A stretch of 64,000 nt of DNA from Gloeobacterales cyanobacterium ES-bin-313 (GTDB lineage: Bacteria > Cyanobacteriota > Cyanobacteriia > Gloeobacterales > Gloeobacteraceae). The stretch spans positions 1-64,000 of the forward strand of contig JACMLN010000110.1 in assembly GCA_014379585.1 (NCBI GenBank), in the 5' to 3' direction. This document shows positions 62,730 to 64,000 of the stretch, one piece after another. Under the pieces are notes generated by a model. That model was given only the letters and a program-made list of their open reading frames with translations. It was not told where the DNA came from and did no database searches. Made by a program: the position numbers and the translations under genes. The number at the start of each line of letters is the position of its first letter. Within the stretch, counting starts at the first letter, position 1.

Positions 62730-62764
62730 GGAGATACTATTAATAAAGGTTCCAATCGATTAGC

Positions 62765-63703
62765 ATGAGCAGCTTTAGCCTGGATCAATTGAAAATCTTT
62801 CGGGCGATTGCCCAGCAGGGGAGCTTCAAGCGAGCCGCTGATTCATTGTATATTTCGCAGCCCGCCGTCTCACTTCAGATTCAAAACCTTGAGGCGGCAG
62901 TTGGGATTCCGCTATTTAACCGCTCTGGACGCAAAGCAGAACTCACTGAAGGGGGACGGATCTTCCTGGAGTACTGCGGGCGGATTCTCGAACTGTGCGA
63001 CGAGTCCTACCGTGCCCTCACAGATCTCGAAGATCTAAAAGGTGGCAGTCTAGTGATCGGGGCTTCTCAGACCACGGGCACCTACGTGATGCCCCGACTG
63101 ATCGGTGAATTTCACCGCCGCTATCCAGAGATTGCTGTCCAGTTGCGGGTGCTCTCGACACGGCGCGCGGCCTACGGAGTCGCCGAAGGCAAACTCGATC
63201 TCTCAATTATTGGCGGCGAGATTCCCAATGAACTGGTGGGTCGTCTACGGATCGAACTCTACGCGGAGGACGAACTGGCCCTCGTCGTCCCCGCCCAACA
63301 TGCCCTTGCTAACTGCGAAGTGATCGACAAAGAGATCCTTTATACGATGCGTTTCATCGCCCTCGATCCCGAATCGACGACGCGACGGGTGCTCGACGAA
63401 GTATTGCGGCGATTCAACATCGATGTTTCGCGCCTGAATATTGAAATGGAACTGAGTTCCATCGAAGCGATTAAAGCGGCTGTTCAAGCAGATCTTGGCG
63501 TTGCCTTTGTAAGTGCTACAGCCATCGAGAAAGAAATTCATCTAGGCGTGCTGCGCCGTATCCAAGTCAGTGGTCTCACCCTACGCCGCCCCTTGTCCTT
63601 GCTCACCGATCCCCAACGCTACGAATCGCGCGCCGCCAAAGTGTTTCGCGAACAGATCCTGGCAAATTATGCCAACGGCCTCCTCTCTCCCCAACCGAAC
63701 TAG
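62765..63703 (+). CDS. rbcR: LysR-type regulator, RbcR-like
   Basis: This 312-residue regulator has the LysR helix-turn-helix at the N-terminus (LDQLKIFRAIAQQGSFKRAADSLYISQPAVSLQIQNLE, in part) and the C-terminal substrate domain, with the family's TTGTYVMPRL and DLSIIGGEIPNE. The close resemblance to RbcR/Ycf30 of cyanobacteria and plastids suggests control of rubisco and other carbon-related genes. A weak LysR box lies just upstream. Confidence 0.88.
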   Translation: MSSFSLDQLKIFRAIAQQGSFKRAADSLYISQPAVSLQIQNLEAAVGIPLFNRSGRKAELTEGGRIFLEYCGRILELCDESYRALTDLEDLKGGSLVIGASQTTGTYVMPRLIGEFHRRYPEIAVQLRVLSTRRAAYGVAEGKLDLSIIGGEIPNELVGRLRIELYAEDELALVVPAQHALANCEVIDKEILYTMRFIALDPESTTRRVLDEVLRRFNIDVSRLNIEMELSSIEAIKAAVQADLGVAFVSATAIEKEIHLGVLRRIQVSGLTLRRPLSLLTDPQRYESRAAKVFREQILANYANGLLSPQPN

Positions 63704-63745
63704 AAGAAATGCCATAATGGAAGACGATCTCCCTGGTCATTCGTG

Positions 63746-64000
63746 ATGACGACGACATTACAAGTCTCTAAAGAAAAACTAAAAAAACCGCCTCTACAGA
63801 TTCAGACCTTGGGAAACCGAGTGCTGCGCCAACCGAGCAAAAATGTGTCGAGCATCAACGAAGAAATTCGGCTACTGGCGCAACAGATGCTCCAGACCAT
63901 GTATAGTGCCGACGGCATTGGTCTTGCGGCTCCCCAAGTGGGTGTGAATAAGCGCCTGATTGTCGTCGATCTCGAACCGGACAAAGCGGAGTACCCACCA
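63746..64000 (+). CDS. def: Peptide deformylase (5' part)
   Basis: The first 85 codons are present and the gene runs off the window. The zinc-enzyme motif I, GIGLAAPQVG, is clear, preceded by VLRQPSKNVSS and LLAQQMLQTMYSAD. The enzyme removes the formyl group from new proteins. The ATG at 63746 starts the frame; motifs II and III (EGCLS and HEXXH) lie outside the window. Confidence 0.93.
   Translation, partial: MTTTLQVSKEKLKKPPLQIQTLGNRVLRQPSKNVSSINEEIRLLAQQMLQTMYSADGIGLAAPQVGVNKRLIVVDLEPDKAEYPP

Overview
The window is an ordinary-looking chromosomal stretch of a cyanobacterium. It carries about 80 protein genes, two tRNAs, the RNase P RNA and a ribosomal-protein operon. The cyanobacterial assignment rests on several families found together: a CyanoP/PsbP-like lipoprotein (52394-52963), a CruA-type lycopene cyclase (12704-14722), an RbcR-type LysR regulator (62765-63703), the ruvX-DUF3727-mltG-yqeG cluster (27767-30326), a DUF3084 protein and several small proteins of cyanobacterial type. 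The lineage cannot be fixed from this window. A deep-branching, Gloeobacter-like group is possible, but that is only an impression.

Layout. 1-6600 holds an ABC-2 exporter pair, a membrane fatty-acid-hydroxylase-type protein, an N-acetyltransferase, a membrane-anchored polysaccharide deacetylase, and a coupled operon of two trypsin-like proteases plus a LuxR-type regulator whose receiver has lost its phosphorylation residues. 6640-11030 is a minus-strand block with a large secreted IPT/TIG protein, a universal stress protein, a VanY-type carboxypeptidase and two tandem PrxQ peroxiredoxins. 11100-14720 carries a secreted protein, a small membrane protein, a BolA protein and cruA. 14800-22900 includes a phosphoesterase, pgk, acpP, DUF3084 with a RuvC-fold partner, a putative diiron protein, a DUF309 protein and rplI. 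22970-32300 has tRNA-Glu, rnz, a radical SAM protein, gdhA, the ruvX-mltG cluster and thrB.

32400-38600 is the most accessory-looking part. It has small proteins, a PEP-CTERM protein, mutL, a DUF2490 protein, the remnant of an IS4-family transposase and an M23 peptidase. 38594-41884 has a double-domain SagB-type oxidoreductase coupled to a putative outer-membrane barrel, and a family 8 glycosyltransferase. 42000-48420 has hisD-hisC, purQ and tgt. 48600-54400 has plsX, a PAS histidine kinase, rnpB, a phasin-like protein, cyanoP, tRNA-Ser with a partial copy upstream, and a lipid-A-disaccharide-synthase-related protein. 54440-59000 has asparaginase, a dockerin protein, an EcsC-like/SGNH hydrolase pair, dcd and a BtuR-like protein with a degenerate P-loop. 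59400-61840 is the rplK-rplA-rplJ-rplL operon with an L10 leader. The window ends with rbcR and the first 85 codons of a peptide deformylase gene.

No CRISPR array, prophage or obvious defence island was seen. The best leads are the protease-protease-regulator operon, the SagB/barrel pair, the tRNA-Ser fragment and the SGNH protein with a replaced catalytic dyad. None is strong enough to be called a new system from sequence alone.
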